Source: Polyangium sp. 15x6 (lineage in GTDB: Bacteria; Myxococcota_A; Polyangia; Polyangiales; Polyangiaceae). Taken from it: 41,250 bases of DNA. Shown here piece by piece: positions 14,463 to 26,827 of the stretch (positions are counted from its first letter, which is position 1; every line of letters starts with the position of its first letter). Location: assembly GCF_029960785.1 (NCBI RefSeq), contig NZ_JASBQE010000104.1, forward strand, positions 1 through 41,250, written 5' to 3'. Made by a program: the position numbers and the translations under genes. The notes beneath the pieces were generated by a model, which did not search any database, was not told the origin of the DNA, and saw only the letters and a list, made by a program, of their open reading frames with translations.

Positions 14463-15424
14463 GGCATGGTACTGCCCTTCGCGATCTCTGCCCCGTGCAG
14501 GCTGAGCGCAATCAGTGCGTGCATCCGGCGCCCATCTAGAATGTGCTCGTTCTCCAAAAAGAAACCCGTGCTGGGTCCTTGAAAGCTACTTTTTTGTCGT
14601 TCGCTACTGATTGACCAGAACGCGCCGAGCACCCAAGGATCGTAGAACCGGAAGTAAAGTGGTTCTACCATCTCCTCGACCTTTACCAATAAAAACCTAC
14701 GAAAGTGCCGCCTGACCTCTCTGAAGGACTCACTGCTGGATATGTAGATTCCCCAGCGCCTGCCCCACCCCTCCGTCACCAGCCGGTCCAGAAGCACCGA
14801 GTCTTCGCGAAATGGTCCGGCCAAGTACGGGGCAACGCTTGCGAGCGGCTCCCCCTGGATTCCTTCGTACAACGATTGATGCGGTTCGACCGATTGATAC
14901 AAAAGCTCCAGAATCCGATCGTGGCGCGCCGCGTCCAGAATCGCAAAAAGCGCCTGATGGGCTGCCTGCTCACGGAGCTGCGCCAACGCCATCCGAGCCG
15001 TGTCGCGGCGCGCCGTTTCATCTGCTTGCTTTGCGGTCAGGAGTTTTTCTTCGTCGCTAGATGGCTCAAAGTCTCCTACCTCCTCTTCGTCATCGCATGG
15101 TGGCGGCATCTTGTCTTCAACGTAGGCGGAAAAGTCCGTTTCTCCAGCGCGAATCCAGCTGCCGTGGCGAACCTCACCCGTCTTGACTCGCGCCCCGTCG
15201 AGAAATGTACCCTTGAGGCTATCCAGGTCGCGTAGGGTCCCCACCAGGCCGTCCCATGCGAGTGAGAAATGGAGACCGGAGAGGTGCTTGTCGTTAGGAA
15301 CTACCAGATCCGCCTGCTCGGTGCGGCCTACGACTAGCGTCGTACCAGGGGCGAGCACCGCCTTCCGCCCGTTGGTCGGTACCCACCGCTCCTGAAGGAT
15401 CAGTCGACATGTCATCTCGATCAT
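14459..15424 (-). CDS. FHA-DUF4123 fusion: phosphothreonine-reading T6SS effector chaperone
   Basis: A 321-aa protein. Residues 20-100 form an FHA domain: VVGRT (G33-R34), LSGLHF (S49, H52), and DLDSLKGTFLDG, where the usual Asn before Gly is Lys. An acidic linker (109-130) leads to a DUF4123 domain (about 155-275: ALFAILDAARHD, LAGPFREDSVLLDRLVTEGWG, LYFRFYDPWVL). DUF4123 proteins (Tap/TEC) are chaperones that load effectors onto VgrG. The FHA domain normally binds phosphothreonine, and FHA proteins in other T6SSs are switched by PpkA-type kinases. The gene overlaps PAAR (4 nt) and the small accessory gene (4 nt). The fusion implies that effector loading is controlled by threonine phosphorylation, plausibly by kinases encoded on either side. 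Confidence 0.85.
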   Translation of the reverse strand: MIEMTCRLILQERWVPTNGRKAVLAPGTTLVVGRTEQADLVVPNDKHLSGLHFSLAWDGLVGTLRDLDSLKGTFLDGARVKTGEVRHGSWIRAGETDFSAYVEDKMPPPCDDEEEVGDFEPSSDEEKLLTAKQADETARRDTARMALAQLREQAAHQALFAILDAARHDRILELLYQSVEPHQSLYEGIQGEPLASVAPYLAGPFREDSVLLDRLVTEGWGRRWGIYISSSESFREVRRHFRRFLLVKVEEMVEPLYFRFYDPWVLGAFWSISSERQKSSFQGPSTGFFLENEHILDGRRMHALIALSLHGAEIAKGSTMP

Positions 15425-15810
15425 CCACGCCGTTGCTTTCGGCTTGCCTCGAGGAACTTGTTCTTGCGGTCGCAGCTCTCACAAAACGGCTTGTCCGTCC
15501 TCAAAGTATCCGCCTGCGCCGACGACCCGATCAATACCGTCGGGCACCCCTTCACGATAATCCCTCCATGCGACGTCGGATCACCGATCCGCGCCGCGTG
15601 CTTTCCGCCAATCCGCACCGTCGGCTCCCCCCGCGACACAGAGTCCGGCGGCCCCACACATACGAGCTTGTCGCCCACCCGCGCCGCTGGCTGAAAGCCA
15701 ATGAACACCGTCGGTTCGCCGACGACGACAGGCCCCCCGACGTGAGGAACCGGCCCAGGTTCCACCTTGGGACACACGTGCATATCCGTGATTCGCGCCG
15801 CCGGAGGCAT
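15421..15810 (-). CDS. PAAR-domain spike-tip protein
   Basis: A 129-aa protein opening MPPAARITDMHVCP, the classical PAAR start, with VGGPVVVGEPTVFIG, PAARVGDKLVCVGPPDSVSRG, HAARIGDPTSHGGIIVKGCPTVLIG and a short Cys-containing tail (CESCDRKNK). PAAR proteins form the metal-binding cone capping the VgrG trimer. The ATG at 15810 is chosen over a GTG at 15819 because GGAGG lies 10 nt upstream of the ATG but is almost adjacent to the GTG. It is 22 nt after the vgrG stop and overlaps the FHA-DUF4123 gene by 4 nt. There is no C-terminal toxin extension, so it should act as a general tip for the cargo encoded downstream. Confidence 0.92.
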   Translation of the reverse strand: MPPAARITDMHVCPKVEPGPVPHVGGPVVVGEPTVFIGFQPAARVGDKLVCVGPPDSVSRGEPTVRIGGKHAARIGDPTSHGGIIVKGCPTVLIGSSAQADTLRTDKPFCESCDRKNKFLEASRKQRRG

Positions 15811-15832
15811 TGCCCTCACTCCTCCCCAAACC

Positions 15833-18052
15833 TCATTGAGCCAAACCCGTCACGGCTACATTGTCCGGCACCGGCTTCTCCGGCGCCTCGATGACCGCTT
15901 CGACCGCCTCTGCCGGCTTCTCCGGCTTCGCGCCGCTCCCGGACCCGGGTGACCCACCGCTGTTGATGTTGACGATGTTCCCCTTGATCGTTATGCCACC
16001 CGCGTCGATCCGGATGAACCCCCCCGGCCCCTTGAGGGTCAAGTCCTTCGCCGCCTCGATCACCAGCGCTGTGCCCGCTTTGAGGTGAATCTCCTCGCCC
16101 ACCTCCATCGCGTGATTCTTGCCGACCTTCTCCTGCCGGTTCTTCTTTACCGTCAGCGATTGGTTACCATCGATCCGCTGGTTGCGCTTGCCCTTGACCC
16201 GGAGGTGACTGTCCCCCTCGATCTGCTCGCGCTTCGTCTGCTTGATGATGATGTCCTGGTTCTTCCCGATGTAGATGACGAGGTTGCCATCGGTGCGCTC
16301 GATCTCGTCGCCGGCGATCTGCTTGCTGCGATTGCCGCCAATGACCGTGGTGCGATTCGCTCCAGTGATCTCCGTACGATTCGCGCCCGTCACCTCCGTG
16401 CGGTTGGCCCCCGTCGTCTCGGTCTCGTTGACGACCACGAGCTTCTGGCGATTGTTACCGACGGTGATGGTCTCGTCGTTCTTCACGAGCTTGCGCAGGT
16501 TCTTCTGCGCTTGCACGTAGACGAGCTCCTTGCCCTTGAGATCCTCGAACATGATCTCGTTGAAGCCACCGCCGCCGAGCGAGGAGTCGCTTTTCCAGGT
16601 GCTCCGCGTCTTGTGTTGCGGGAGCTTGTAAGGCACCTGGTTCGTCGCGTTGTACACGCGCCCCACGATGATGGGTTGGTCCGGGTCACCGGCCAGGAAG
16701 CCGACGAGTACCTCCTGGTTGATGCGTGGGCTCATGATCATGCCGAATCCTGCGCCCGCCCATCCCTGGCTGACGCGGATCCAGCACGAGGACCGGTCGT
16801 CCTGCTTGCCCTCGCGATCCCAGGGGAACTGCACACGAACCCGACCAAACTCGTCCGTGTGGATTTCCTGGCCCTTGGGGCCCACGACCGTCGCGCTCTG
16901 AACGCCAAACACCGTCGGCTTCGGCGTCTTGATCGGGGGACGATAGGGCACCTTCGGATCCACGAACAACGCGCGCGCGGACATGCTCCATTCTTCGTCC
17001 GGCGTGCCCTGTGCAGAGAACTCCGCTACCAGGAGCTTCTGCTCGGCGCCGAGTTCTGCGTGCGGATGGTTCTCGATCGAGAAAATCTGCCCAGGCCAGA
17101 GGTCGATCGTGTTCGTGTCGAAGGAGATGCTGCGTTTGTCCGCGCGCGTCGACAAGAGCACGCGCTCGGCGAGGTCCTTCCCATACTTCTGCTCGTAACG
17201 CGCGACCCCCTTGTCATCGGCGACGGGCGTATCGCCTCCCTTCCCGCCCTCGACCAGGAACGAGCCGGGATCGTAGTGATATTGCTCGTACATGTCCTCC
17301 GGGGAAGGCGCCTTCGTCGCCTCCCCGAAGAGCTGGAACGCGGGGTTGCGGAAGTCGTAATCGCGAACCGTGTGAGCGCCGGGGCGAACCTCGGAAGCGA
17401 TGCGGACCTCGGTGACGAACTCCTTCTCTGCGGACTGACTCGGGTTGTCGACAAAGTGGATCGGCGGCGCAGCCCGGGGCTTGCCAGCGTGGAGCCGATC
17501 GCTGAACGTCAGGAGCGAGCCCTTGGTGTCGTTGTCGGGGAAGACGAAGCCAATACCTGCCTCCTCGAGCAACCTGCTCACGAAGGCGTAGTCGCTCTCG
17601 CCGTACTGCACCTTGTACTCGAGCTTCGGGTACTGGCCCCGGTCGATTTGCCATTCCTTCTCGAGGCCCCACTCGCCTAGCAGCGCGTCGACAATATCGG
17701 GGATCGACATGTGCTGGTAGACGCGGTGCCCCCGACGCTGCGTCATGAGCCAGGCCCTTGGCACGAACCGTAAGTAGTAGGTCGAAAGCCCTGTCGGCTC
17801 CGCCTGAACCTGCTCCATGTAGCTGCAGATGCCCGTCCAGTACCGCGCGCCGCCCATCAGCGCCCACTTGTAGCCAGCGACGATGCGTAACGTGGCTCCC
17901 TTCCCCACGATCGCATCGAGATCGAGGCTGTCGTTCTTCGACCGTGCCCAGACGGAGACGGTGAAGAGGCTCGAGATCCCCTCTTGAACCGAGAAGCGAC
18001 GAACGGAAAGTGAACCGTCCCCCCCTTCCAGCGACAACTCCAGCACTGCCAT
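15833..18052 (-). CDS. vgrG: VgrG spike protein, first gene of the vgrG island
   Basis: A 739-aa canonical VgrG. It has a gp27-like base (YGESDYAFVSRLLEEAGIGF), an OB-fold at about 390-470 with GPKGQEIHTDEFGRVRVQFPWD and GWAGAGFG, and a beta-helix spike (480-690) with the repeat NETETTGANRTEVTGANR. It ends with a 40-residue Pro/Glu/Ala tail and no toxin domain. The start has GAGGAAGAGG just upstream. It heads the minus-strand train, followed by PAAR and the chaperone, so its cargo probably binds non-covalently through PAAR and DUF4123. It is a close paralogue of the VgrG at 10017-12731, with long near-identical protein blocks in base and OB-fold, so the two genes could recombine. Confidence 0.95.
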   Translation of the reverse strand: MAVLELSLEGGDGSLSVRRFSVQEGISSLFTVSVWARSKNDSLDLDAIVGKGATLRIVAGYKWALMGGARYWTGICSYMEQVQAEPTGLSTYYLRFVPRAWLMTQRRGHRVYQHMSIPDIVDALLGEWGLEKEWQIDRGQYPKLEYKVQYGESDYAFVSRLLEEAGIGFVFPDNDTKGSLLTFSDRLHAGKPRAAPPIHFVDNPSQSAEKEFVTEVRIASEVRPGAHTVRDYDFRNPAFQLFGEATKAPSPEDMYEQYHYDPGSFLVEGGKGGDTPVADDKGVARYEQKYGKDLAERVLLSTRADKRSISFDTNTIDLWPGQIFSIENHPHAELGAEQKLLVAEFSAQGTPDEEWSMSARALFVDPKVPYRPPIKTPKPTVFGVQSATVVGPKGQEIHTDEFGRVRVQFPWDREGKQDDRSSCWIRVSQGWAGAGFGMIMSPRINQEVLVGFLAGDPDQPIIVGRVYNATNQVPYKLPQHKTRSTWKSDSSLGGGGFNEIMFEDLKGKELVYVQAQKNLRKLVKNDETITVGNNRQKLVVVNETETTGANRTEVTGANRTEITGANRTTVIGGNRSKQIAGDEIERTDGNLVIYIGKNQDIIIKQTKREQIEGDSHLRVKGKRNQRIDGNQSLTVKKNRQEKVGKNHAMEVGEEIHLKAGTALVIEAAKDLTLKGPGGFIRIDAGGITIKGNIVNINSGGSPGSGSGAKPEKPAEAVEAVIEAPEKPVPDNVAVTGLAQ

Positions 18053-18397
18053 ACAGCCTCTTCCTCACTCACGCGGCGAACCAGATCTGCGTCGGTATAC
18101 CGCGCTCAGGCTCCGCCACATCTCACCCTACCAAGCTCAGGGTTTGCCCGTAAACATCCTCGTATCTCTCGCCACAATCCCAAACAAGTACCAATAGTTA
18201 GTACGCGACGACCCTGTCCTGAACATGGATCACCAACATCCCACCCATCAACACAAACAAAAGTCAACATGGAAACACGCTCCACACAAACCACCCCAAC
18301 CAAGCCCCCCCACCAACTCCGTTCCCATGTCGATACCACCAACGTAGTACGTGTACATGTTTCCCCTACCAAACCCACTGCGCTACACTCCCACCTC
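18053..18397. other. Divergent intergenic region, G-poor on the plus strand
   Basis: A 345-nt gap between the vgrG train and a kinase gene; it must hold promoters for both. From about 18215 to 18395 the plus strand is rich in C and A and poor in G, unlike the rest of the window. Several GTAC words occur, including GTACGTGTAC at 18349-18358, an imperfect palindrome. An in-frame ATG at 18269 would extend the kinase by 43 residues through this composition, but those residues look non-coding. Confidence 0.4.
18384..18389 (+). promoter_or_regulatory. Candidate -10 element of a leaderless kinase transcript
   Basis: TACACT lies 8 nt before the ATG at 18398, so transcription would begin at or next to the start codon. 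No Shine-Dalgarno is visible. The matching -35 (TTCCCC at 17-nt spacing) is poor. Confidence 0.3.
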
Positions 18398-20509
18398 ATG
18401 GCATCCGCAGGAGGACCCGCGGCCCCTGGCGACGTCGTCGCCCAGCGGTACCGCGTCGAGTCGTGGCTCGGGCAGGGCAACATGGCCGCGGTGTATCGCG
18501 CGACGCACCTCGGCACGGGACACGCGTGCGCGCTCAAGCTCGTGCTCCCACAGCTCGTCGACCGTGACGAGATTCGCAACCTGTTCGTCCAGGAGGCCCG
18601 CGTCGGCGCGCGGATCGGGAAAAACCCGCACATCGTCGACGTGTTCGACGCCGGGATCGATCCGCAGCGCGGCGTGCCGTACCTCGCCATGGAGCTGCTC
18701 GAAGGCGATACCCTCGACAAATACGTCAAACAGCGGGGCCCCGTGCCGCCAGGCCTCATGCGGATCCTCTTCCTCCAGCTCGCCGATGCGCTCGGGCAAG
18801 CGCATGCGGCGGGCGTCGTTCACCGCGATCTCAAGCCGGGAAACCTGTTTCTCACGTACGACCGCAGAAAGAGCCCGCTGCTCAAGGTCGTCGATTTCGG
18901 CATTGCGAAGGTCCTCGAAGAAGGCATCCAGGGAACGGCCACGCAGGTCGGGTCGCCGGCGTACGCCGCGCCCGAGCAGCTCGGCGCGTCCATGCGACCC
19001 ATGGCCGCGAAAATGGGGGTCGTCATTTCGCACGGAATCACGCCCCAGACCGATGTCTGGGCCCTCGGCGTCATCGCGTACGAGCTCTTGCTCGGCGCGC
19101 CGCCCGGACATCTATGGACAGGCGCGGAGCGCGGGACCGTCGCAGACATGGTCATGGGCGTGGCGATTCACCCGACTCCGTCTGCGGTGGCCCGCGCGGG
19201 CTTCAAAGCACACGTCTTTCCGCGTGGCTTCGACGAATGGCTCGAACGGTGCCTCCGGAAAAACGCCGCCGAGCGATGGCCGAACGTGGAGGAGGCCGTC
19301 CGGGCGCTGGCCGAGCTACTCGATAGCGGGTACGACGACGGAGAGACGCAGCAGATTCGTCCGCAGGCATTGCTCGGCATCAGGAAGCCGCAATCGATGG
19401 AGGCGACGATGCCGCTTCCTCCCAAGCCGCGTTCCGTACCGCCTCCGCCCGTGCAAACCGCCGTGCTTCCTCCGGGCTTCTACCCCGCGCTCGAACCGAC
19501 CGCCCCGCCGCCACCCGAGCCCCAGAAAGCCCGCCCCGCCGGTTTGCAGACGCTGCCGCTGCACACGCCTCCGCCCGAGCTCCGCGCGGCGCCGCCTCCT
19601 CCCCTCGAGGCACCTTTGCCGCCGTCGGCCCGCGCACCGCTGCCCTCCGCCCCGGCGCACGTCGGACCCGCGTACGCCCCCACCTCCTCGATGCAAGCGC
19701 CGATTGTATCTGCATCGCAGCCATTTCTGCCATCCATCCCTCAATTGGCCGCGACGACGCACGGCCTTGCCGCGACGACCCCGCCGACCACGGGAAGCAC
19801 ATCAAAGAAGCTCGGCATCGTACTCGGCGTCTCGGCGCTGCTCGCTGCATTGGGCCTCGTGGCATTCGTGCTGATTCCGAAAACAGGAGGGCTCCGGATC
19901 GAGGTCACCGGCCGCGAACTCGGCAAGGTCGCGATTTACGTGGATGGACAGGAGCGTTGCGGGACGACGCCGTGTGTCGTCGGTGATCTCGCGCCCGGAG
20001 ACCGTATCGTCAAAGTGGTCGCGCCCGGGAAGGGCGAGAAGATCGTGTCCGCGAGCGTGGAGCGAGGGGAAGAAAGCCCTGTCCTGATTCCCCTCGAGGG
20101 GGTCGAGCCGCAGCGTGCGAATCCTCCCGATACCGAGCCTCCGAGGCTCGTGGAGGCACCGTCGACGCCGCCCGCCGAGTCACCTTCCGTGCCGGAAGTG
20201 GTCGGGACGATCCCGGCGCAAACGCCGGGCGACGCCGCACGAGCGCCGGGCCCCTCGCCGACGACGCCCGCGGTTGGCACGACAACCACCCAGGCAGCGC
20301 AGAACAATGGGACGCTCAACATCAATTCGATCCCGGTATCGAAGGTCGTGCTGGATGGGCGGCCGCTCGGCAGCACACCCAAGGTCGGCCTTTCGGTGCC
20401 GGCAGGGACACACACGGTGACCTTCATCCACCCCGAAAAAGGGAAGCAGACCGTAACCGTCACCGTAAAAGCGGGAGAGTCGAAAACGGCCGCGGTCAAG
20501 TTCAAGTGA
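18398..20509 (+). CDS. Hanks-type Ser/Thr kinase with extracytoplasmic PEGA domains
   Basis: A 703-aa protein. The kinase domain (15-310) has LGQGNMAAV, K47 (CALK), HRDLKPGN (H142, D144), DFG (166-168) and APEQ (191-194). An insert of about 20 residues follows APEQ (AAKMGVVISHG). A Pro-rich linker (345-465) leads to one membrane helix (about 472-494). Outside lie a first PEGA-like domain with a Cys pair (496-560: VYVDGxxxCGTTPC pattern) and, after a Pro/Thr spacer, a typical PEGA domain (638-703: LNINSIPVSKVVLDGRPLGSTP). PEGA domains are thought to bind surface components. The start at 18398 is chosen because the kinase begins 15 residues later and a -10-like box lies just before it. Divergent from the vgrG train; the cytoplasmic kinase could phosphorylate the partner of the FHA chaperone, but this is inference. 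Confidence 0.92.
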   Translation: MASAGGPAAPGDVVAQRYRVESWLGQGNMAAVYRATHLGTGHACALKLVLPQLVDRDEIRNLFVQEARVGARIGKNPHIVDVFDAGIDPQRGVPYLAMELLEGDTLDKYVKQRGPVPPGLMRILFLQLADALGQAHAAGVVHRDLKPGNLFLTYDRRKSPLLKVVDFGIAKVLEEGIQGTATQVGSPAYAAPEQLGASMRPMAAKMGVVISHGITPQTDVWALGVIAYELLLGAPPGHLWTGAERGTVADMVMGVAIHPTPSAVARAGFKAHVFPRGFDEWLERCLRKNAAERWPNVEEAVRALAELLDSGYDDGETQQIRPQALLGIRKPQSMEATMPLPPKPRSVPPPPVQTAVLPPGFYPALEPTAPPPPEPQKARPAGLQTLPLHTPPPELRAAPPPPLEAPLPPSARAPLPSAPAHVGPAYAPTSSMQAPIVSASQPFLPSIPQLAATTHGLAATTPPTTGSTSKKLGIVLGVSALLAALGLVAFVLIPKTGGLRIEVTGRELGKVAIYVDGQERCGTTPCVVGDLAPGDRIVKVVAPGKGEKIVSASVERGEESPVLIPLEGVEPQRANPPDTEPPRLVEAPSTPPAESPSVPEVVGTIPAQTPGDAARAPGPSPTTPAVGTTTTQAAQNNGTLNINSIPVSKVVLDGRPLGSTPKVGLSVPAGTHTVTFIHPEKGKQTVTVTVKAGESKTAAVKFK

Positions 20510-20514
20510 GGGGC

Positions 20515-20570
20515 GCGTACGTGAACGACCGGGCTGCGTGGGAGCGAATGTAAGCCGGCCGCACGTACGC
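20515..20570. repeat. 9-bp perfect inverted repeat after the PEGA kinase gene
   Basis: GCGTACGTG (20515-20523) and CACGTACGC (20562-20570) are exact reverse complements separated by 38 nt, starting 5 nt after the kinase stop. It could be the stem of a transcript 3' end or an operator pair for the gene at 20697. No U-tract follows. Confidence 0.4.
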
Positions 20571-20642
20571 CGCCGACCGAGCACATCAAGCCGAGAGTGC
20601 CCGAGATCACCGAGGAGAATCCGAGAAATCGCGCGCGCTCGA

Positions 20643-20651
20643 TGCTAGCAT
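20643..20651 (+). promoter_or_regulatory. Candidate extended -10 element of the kinase-STAND-WD40 gene
   Basis: TGCTAGCAT matches the extended -10 form TGnTAnnnT. It is 45 nt before the ATG at 20697. No convincing -35 is present, as is usual for extended -10 promoters. Confidence 0.3.
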
Positions 20652-20696
20652 CGCCCCCGCCAAGCGAGGTTGCGGGTCGAGAAGGCGCGAGCAGCG

Positions 20697-25352
<4,656 letters not shown>

Positions 25353-25360
25353 AATGAGCC

Positions 25361-25378
25361 TGTCCGCTTCCGCGGACA
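25361..25378 (+). terminator. 7-bp stem, 4-nt loop hairpin after the WD40 gene
   Basis: TGTCCGC-TTCC-GCGGACA is a perfect hairpin beginning 9 nt after the stop codon. It is well placed for a terminator or mRNA 3' end stabiliser, but no U-tract follows, so intrinsic termination is uncertain. Confidence 0.4.
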
Positions 25379-25472
25379 AACCGACGGTACCGCGAACGCG
25401 GCCATGCGTGCTCAGCGCAGCTCGATGCTTGAACCCATCGAGATCATTTCTGGCTCAGGCCGACCGCCGAGC

Positions 25473-25478
25473 TACCCT
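25473..25478 (+). promoter_or_regulatory. Candidate -10 element of the AraC gene
   Basis: TACCCT ends 6 nt before the ATG at 25485, the leaderless spacing seen at other genes in this window. No clear -35 is visible. Confidence 0.25.
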
Positions 25479-25484
25479 GGCCGC

Positions 25485-26345
25485 ATGGTGATCAGGCGCG
25501 AGCCACGCGGACCGCTGCGGCTGTTCGTCCAGATGTTGTGGTACTCGGACGACACCGCGGATCGCGACGGGCGGTTCGAGCGCGAGCGCGTGTTGCCGAC
25601 CGGTTCGATGCACGTCGTGGTTCGACTCACCGACCCTCCGCTGCGCGTGTTCGACGGAGCCGGCATCGCAACCGATGTCGGCCGAGCGGTGATCGGCGGC
25701 GCGCGCTCGACGTTCTACGAGCGCGACATCTCGCGACCGTCGCGGTCGGTCGGGGCGTTGCTCTGCCCGGGCGGGGCATTGCCGCTGCTCGGGATCCCCG
25801 CGGAGGCCTTCGCGGAGCGGCACACCGCGCTCGAGGACGTGTGGGGTTCGGCCGCGCTCGAGCTGCGCGATCGCCTGCTCGAGGTCGGATCGCCCCATGC
25901 CGCGCTCGATCTGTTCGAATCCGCGCTCGCGGCACGGTTTCCGCGCGTCCGCGGCGTGAATCCCGTCGTCGCGCACGCGCTCGCGCGGTTCGAGACGACG
26001 TTCGACGTCGGCGCCGTGGTCGACGAAACTGGCTACAGCCATCGGCACTTCATCACCATGTTCCACGAGGCGGTCGGGCTGACTCCGAAGCGCTACTGCC
26101 GCGTTCGCCGCTTCCAGCGCGTGCTTTCGCGGGCCGCGTCGACACGGCCGTGGAGCGAGATCGCCCTCGACGCGGGGTACAGCGACCAAGCGCACTTCAC
26201 GCGCGAGTTTCGCGAGCTTGCCGGAGTTTCGCCGAGCCGGTTCCGCCTCCTGTCACCGGCCCACGCGCACCACGTGCCGATCGACACGCCGAGTTCAAAT
26301 TCGTTCAAGACCGTGCCGGCACGCCGGGGCAAGATCGGGCCATGA
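25485..26345 (+). CDS. AraC-family transcriptional regulator
   Basis: A 286-aa protein from the ATG at 25485; earlier in-frame ATGs at 25404 and 25425 add residues with no conserved character. The N-terminal sensor region (1-150) opens REPRGPLRLFVQMLWYSDD and has LPTGSMHVVVRL, typical of the DUF6597-type sensor of AraC regulators. The C-terminal HTH_18 domain (about 173-254) contains both helix-turn-helices: VVDETGYSHRHFITMFHEAVGLTPKRY and IALDAGYSDQAHFTREFRELAGVSPSRFR. Its stop overlaps the start of the VOC gene by ATGA (26342-26345), so the two are translationally coupled and the VOC gene is the most likely target or partner. Confidence 0.9.
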   Translation: MVIRREPRGPLRLFVQMLWYSDDTADRDGRFERERVLPTGSMHVVVRLTDPPLRVFDGAGIATDVGRAVIGGARSTFYERDISRPSRSVGALLCPGGALPLLGIPAEAFAERHTALEDVWGSAALELRDRLLEVGSPHAALDLFESALAARFPRVRGVNPVVAHALARFETTFDVGAVVDETGYSHRHFITMFHEAVGLTPKRYCRVRRFQRVLSRAASTRPWSEIALDAGYSDQAHFTREFRELAGVSPSRFRLLSPAHAHHVPIDTPSSNSFKTVPARRGKIGP

Positions 26346-26782
26346 AGATCCACGAAGCGTTCGCGTATCTCCGCGTGAAGCAGGCCGACCGAGCGATCGA
26401 GTACTACAAGCACGTCTTCGGTGCGACCGAGAAGCTCCGGTTGACCGAGCCGAGCGGCCGGATCGGACACGCCGAGCTCGACTTCGGCGCCACCATCGTG
26501 ATGCTGTCCGAGGAGTATCCGGAGCTCGACATCCTCGGGCCGCAATCGATCGGCAGGACGTCTGTATCGATCCACCTCCATGTCGACGACGCCGACGCGC
26601 TCATCGACCGTGCGGTGGCGGCGGGCGGCACGCTCGTGCGCCCGCCGGCGGATCACTTTTATGGCGAGCGGTCCGGCACCGTGCGCGATCCGTTCGGGCA
26701 CGAGTGGCTGATCGGTCACAGCATCGAAGCGGTGACACCCGACGAGATGCAGCGACGCTACACCGCGTTGATGAAGGGCTGA
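26342..26782 (+). CDS. VOC-superfamily (glyoxalase/bleomycin-resistance fold) protein, PhnB-like
   Basis: A 146-aa protein starting inside the stop codon of the AraC gene. It opens MKIHEAFAYLRVKQADRAIEYYKHVFGA, has GRIGHAELDFGATIVMLSEE, IHLHVDDADALIDRAVAAGG and ends with RSGTVRDPFGHEWLIGH. The two beta-alpha-beta-beta-beta halves of the VOC fold, and the metal-site style residues H and E of the PhnB-like subgroup, are present. Members include lyases, dioxygenases and drug-binding proteins; the substrate cannot be told here. A second VOC gene beside an AraC gene occurs at 33168-33602 with a different sequence. Confidence 0.9.
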   Translation: MKIHEAFAYLRVKQADRAIEYYKHVFGATEKLRLTEPSGRIGHAELDFGATIVMLSEEYPELDILGPQSIGRTSVSIHLHVDDADALIDRAVAAGGTLVRPPADHFYGERSGTVRDPFGHEWLIGHSIEAVTPDEMQRRYTALMKG

Positions 26783-26827
26783 CCGACACACGTTCGTCCC
26801 TCATCGGTCGGCAACCGGCGTCACGGC

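Noticed and set aside
18269-18397. 43-residue N-terminal extension of the PEGA kinase
   Set aside because: Thr/Pro-rich residues encoded by the G-poor intergenic segment; the ATG at 18398 has a promoter-like box just before it and the kinase fold starts there.
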